This document shows positions 36,165 to 37,223 of a DNA stretch of 37,223 bases, piece by piece. Made by a program: the position numbers and the translations under genes. The DNA lies in assembly GCF_028682455.1 (NCBI RefSeq), contig NZ_JANHLD010000007.1, positions 1 to 37,223 on the forward strand, read 5' to 3'. Within the stretch, counting starts at the first letter, position 1. Every line of letters begins with the position of its first letter. The stretch is from Pseudomonas putida (GTDB taxonomy: Bacteria > Pseudomonadota > Gammaproteobacteria > Pseudomonadales > Pseudomonadaceae). The notes beneath the pieces were generated by a model. It did no database searches and was not told the DNA's origin. It saw only the letters and a list, made by a program, of their open reading frames with translations.

Positions 36165-37223
36165 TCACTCCACCATTTCCAGGCCATACACATCGCTGAA
36201 ATCAACGTCTCGCGGCACGAAGATCGAAACGGCCTCGCCGTGATTGACGGTCAGGGTTGGCGGGATGTTGATAGTGGCGCGCAGCACTTCGCGAGCCAGC
36301 GAATCGGAGGTGTTGGACGTGTTGTCGAGGTTCACGTTCGTGTCACTGCTGGACTTGTCGGTGGAGTTGACCAGGGCCTGCATCAGACCACGGCTCAGGT
36401 CGCTGAACACGGAAATGAACATGGCACCGCCGAAGCGATCCCAAAAGTGGGTATCGACCTGGCCAGGAATGCCGGCACTGCCGAGGCGGTTGGTGCCTGG
36501 CGCATCGAGGTAGGCCACGGCGCCGTCGCGGTTACGGACCCGCGACCACAGCACAAAGGCCCTGGCCTGGCCCATCAGGATGCCGCCACTGACTTCACCT
36601 GTGATCGTCGCACCCTTGTCGATCAGCACCACCGAACCGTCAGCCGAACGGACTTCCTTCGACACTTGGCAGGAAACGAAGCCGGGCACAGTGGTATCCA
36701 GCTCGGTGATCGTGCCACAGCGAATCATCGTGCCAGCGGCTATCGACATGCCCATGTTTTTCATGAGTGTCGCCCTTGATGCTGTGTACCGGGCGCTGTT
36801 CATCCGCGTGGCCAGCTCCGAACTGCTACTGCTGGTTTGCATCGGCTCAGCCTTTTCACCACGGCTAGGTGTGGCGGCGGCACCCACGGCGCCTATTTGC
36901 TCCGTGGCGCTCGACGCGCTGAGCCGGCGCTGCATGGCCTTTTGCTCAGGCGTCAGCTCGACCTTGCCCTGCTGTCCGGGCTGGGTCGGTTGCGCCGGCT
37001 GCTGTTGGGTACTGGCGGCTTGCGCCTGCTCGGCGGGCTGCTCAGCAGGTTCGTCGTCGGCGTTCGCAGGCGTGGTTGCGAAGCTCACATCCGGCAGGCT
37101 CTTGGCCTTGTTGGGCGAGGCCTTTTCGGCCTGCTCCTGTTGCTGGAGTTTTGGCACAATCACGTTTTTGTAGACGATCCAGCTAATGAGACACAGGGCG
37201 ATAAGCAGCAGCACGCCGATGAA
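36165..37223 (-). CDS. virB10: VirB10 inner/outer membrane scaffold protein, main part
   Basis: This continues from base 1 of the window and covers residues 34-385. A membrane helix lies immediately after the junction (about 34-52). A long Gln/Pro/Ala-rich periplasmic linker (about 55-140) and the C-terminal beta-barrel domain follow (SAGTMIRCGTITELDTTVPG, VVLIDKGATITGEV, GSAGIPGQVDTHFWDRFG). Sequence and size match TrwE of R388. The final codons precede the virB11 ribosome binding site. Confidence 0.95.
   Translation of the reverse strand, partial: FIGVLLLIALCLISWIVYKNVIVPKLQQQEQAEKASPNKAKSLPDVSFATTPANADDEPAEQPAEQAQAASTQQQPAQPTQPGQQGKVELTPEQKAMQRRLSASSATEQIGAVGAAATPSRGEKAEPMQTSSSSSELATRMNSARYTASRATLMKNMGMSIAAGTMIRCGTITELDTTVPGFVSCQVSKEVRSADGSVVLIDKGATITGEVSGGILMGQARAFVLWSRVRNRDGAVAYLDAPGTNRLGSAGIPGQVDTHFWDRFGGAMFISVFSDLSRGLMQALVNSTDKSSSDTNVNLDNTSNTSDSLAREVLRATINIPPTLTVNHGEAVSIFVPRDVDFSDVYGLEMVE

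Noticed and set aside
1..37223. tRNA, rRNA or insertion sequences
   Set aside because: I saw no cloverleaf-like stretch, no rRNA-like block and no transposase gene.

Overview
The window is a complete circular conjugative plasmid of 37,223 bp, opened inside virB10. The first 99 bases (minus strand) and the last 1,059 bases join in frame into one 385-residue VirB10. The high GC content, the strong ribosome binding sites and the relatedness of the transfer genes to IncW R388 and IncN pKM101 suggest a Gammaproteobacterial host, most likely Pseudomonas. I infer the host; nothing in the sequence proves it. I recognise no resistance, catabolic or metal gene and no insertion sequence or transposon, so this looks like a nearly bare backbone.

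Layout. (1) Mating-pair formation, minus strand, running from 8441 down through position 1/37223 to 34519: virB1, a small unknown gene, virB2, virB3, virB4, virB5, an entry-exclusion lipoprotein, virB6, virB7, virB8, virB9, virB10, virB11 and an unknown gene. Two operators of the form TGAAATT-N2-AATTTCA mark its promoters, one before virB1 and one before virB7. (2) A short plus-strand operon at 8504-9860: an H-NS-like DNA-binding domain, a membrane protein, a KikA/TrbM-like protein and a lipoprotein. (3) Plus-strand operon A (10496-12897), which includes a DNA cytosine methylase-like gene. (4) Replication and maintenance (13037-18000): zinc ribbon, serine resolvase, RPA-type rep, iteron oriV, kfrA, a membrane protein, a DUF192 protein and vapBC. 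An unknown gene, a DEDDh exonuclease and two small genes follow. (5) Leading-region operons B, C and D (20622-25731): DUF932, a KorA/ArdK-like repressor, ssb and several unknown small genes. (6) A SprT-like protease gene and stbCBA on the minus strand. (7) oriT at about 28385-28780, then trwA, trwB and trwC homologues on the plus strand. (8) A minus-strand gene for a protein made of five tandem helix-turn-helix units.

How the parts fit. The nic site on the minus strand (between 28637 and 28636) closely resembles that of R388. It predicts that the transferred strand enters the recipient with stbABC and the ssb/ArdK-like/DUF932 region first, and trwABC last. The plus-strand leading genes therefore use the incoming strand as template. 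Four of these operons start from the same promoter (TTGACG, 17 bp, GATACT), with a GTCAAA-N5-TTTGAC palindrome just upstream of the -35. They also share a structured 5' leader. Three of the four promoters sit at the end of a 562-bp repeat that is almost identical in all three places. A fifth copy of the leader hairpin occurs without the promoter and has a swapped base pair in its stem, which argues that the RNA structure itself is selected. The ArdK-like repressor lies inside operon B. A simple reading is a burst of anti-defence and establishment genes on entry into a new cell, followed by self-repression.

The most unusual items are the promoter/leader regulon with its long repeats, the five-HTH-repeat protein, and a 16-bp palindrome (TGGATTGCGCAATCCA) found four times around the sprT-like/stb region.
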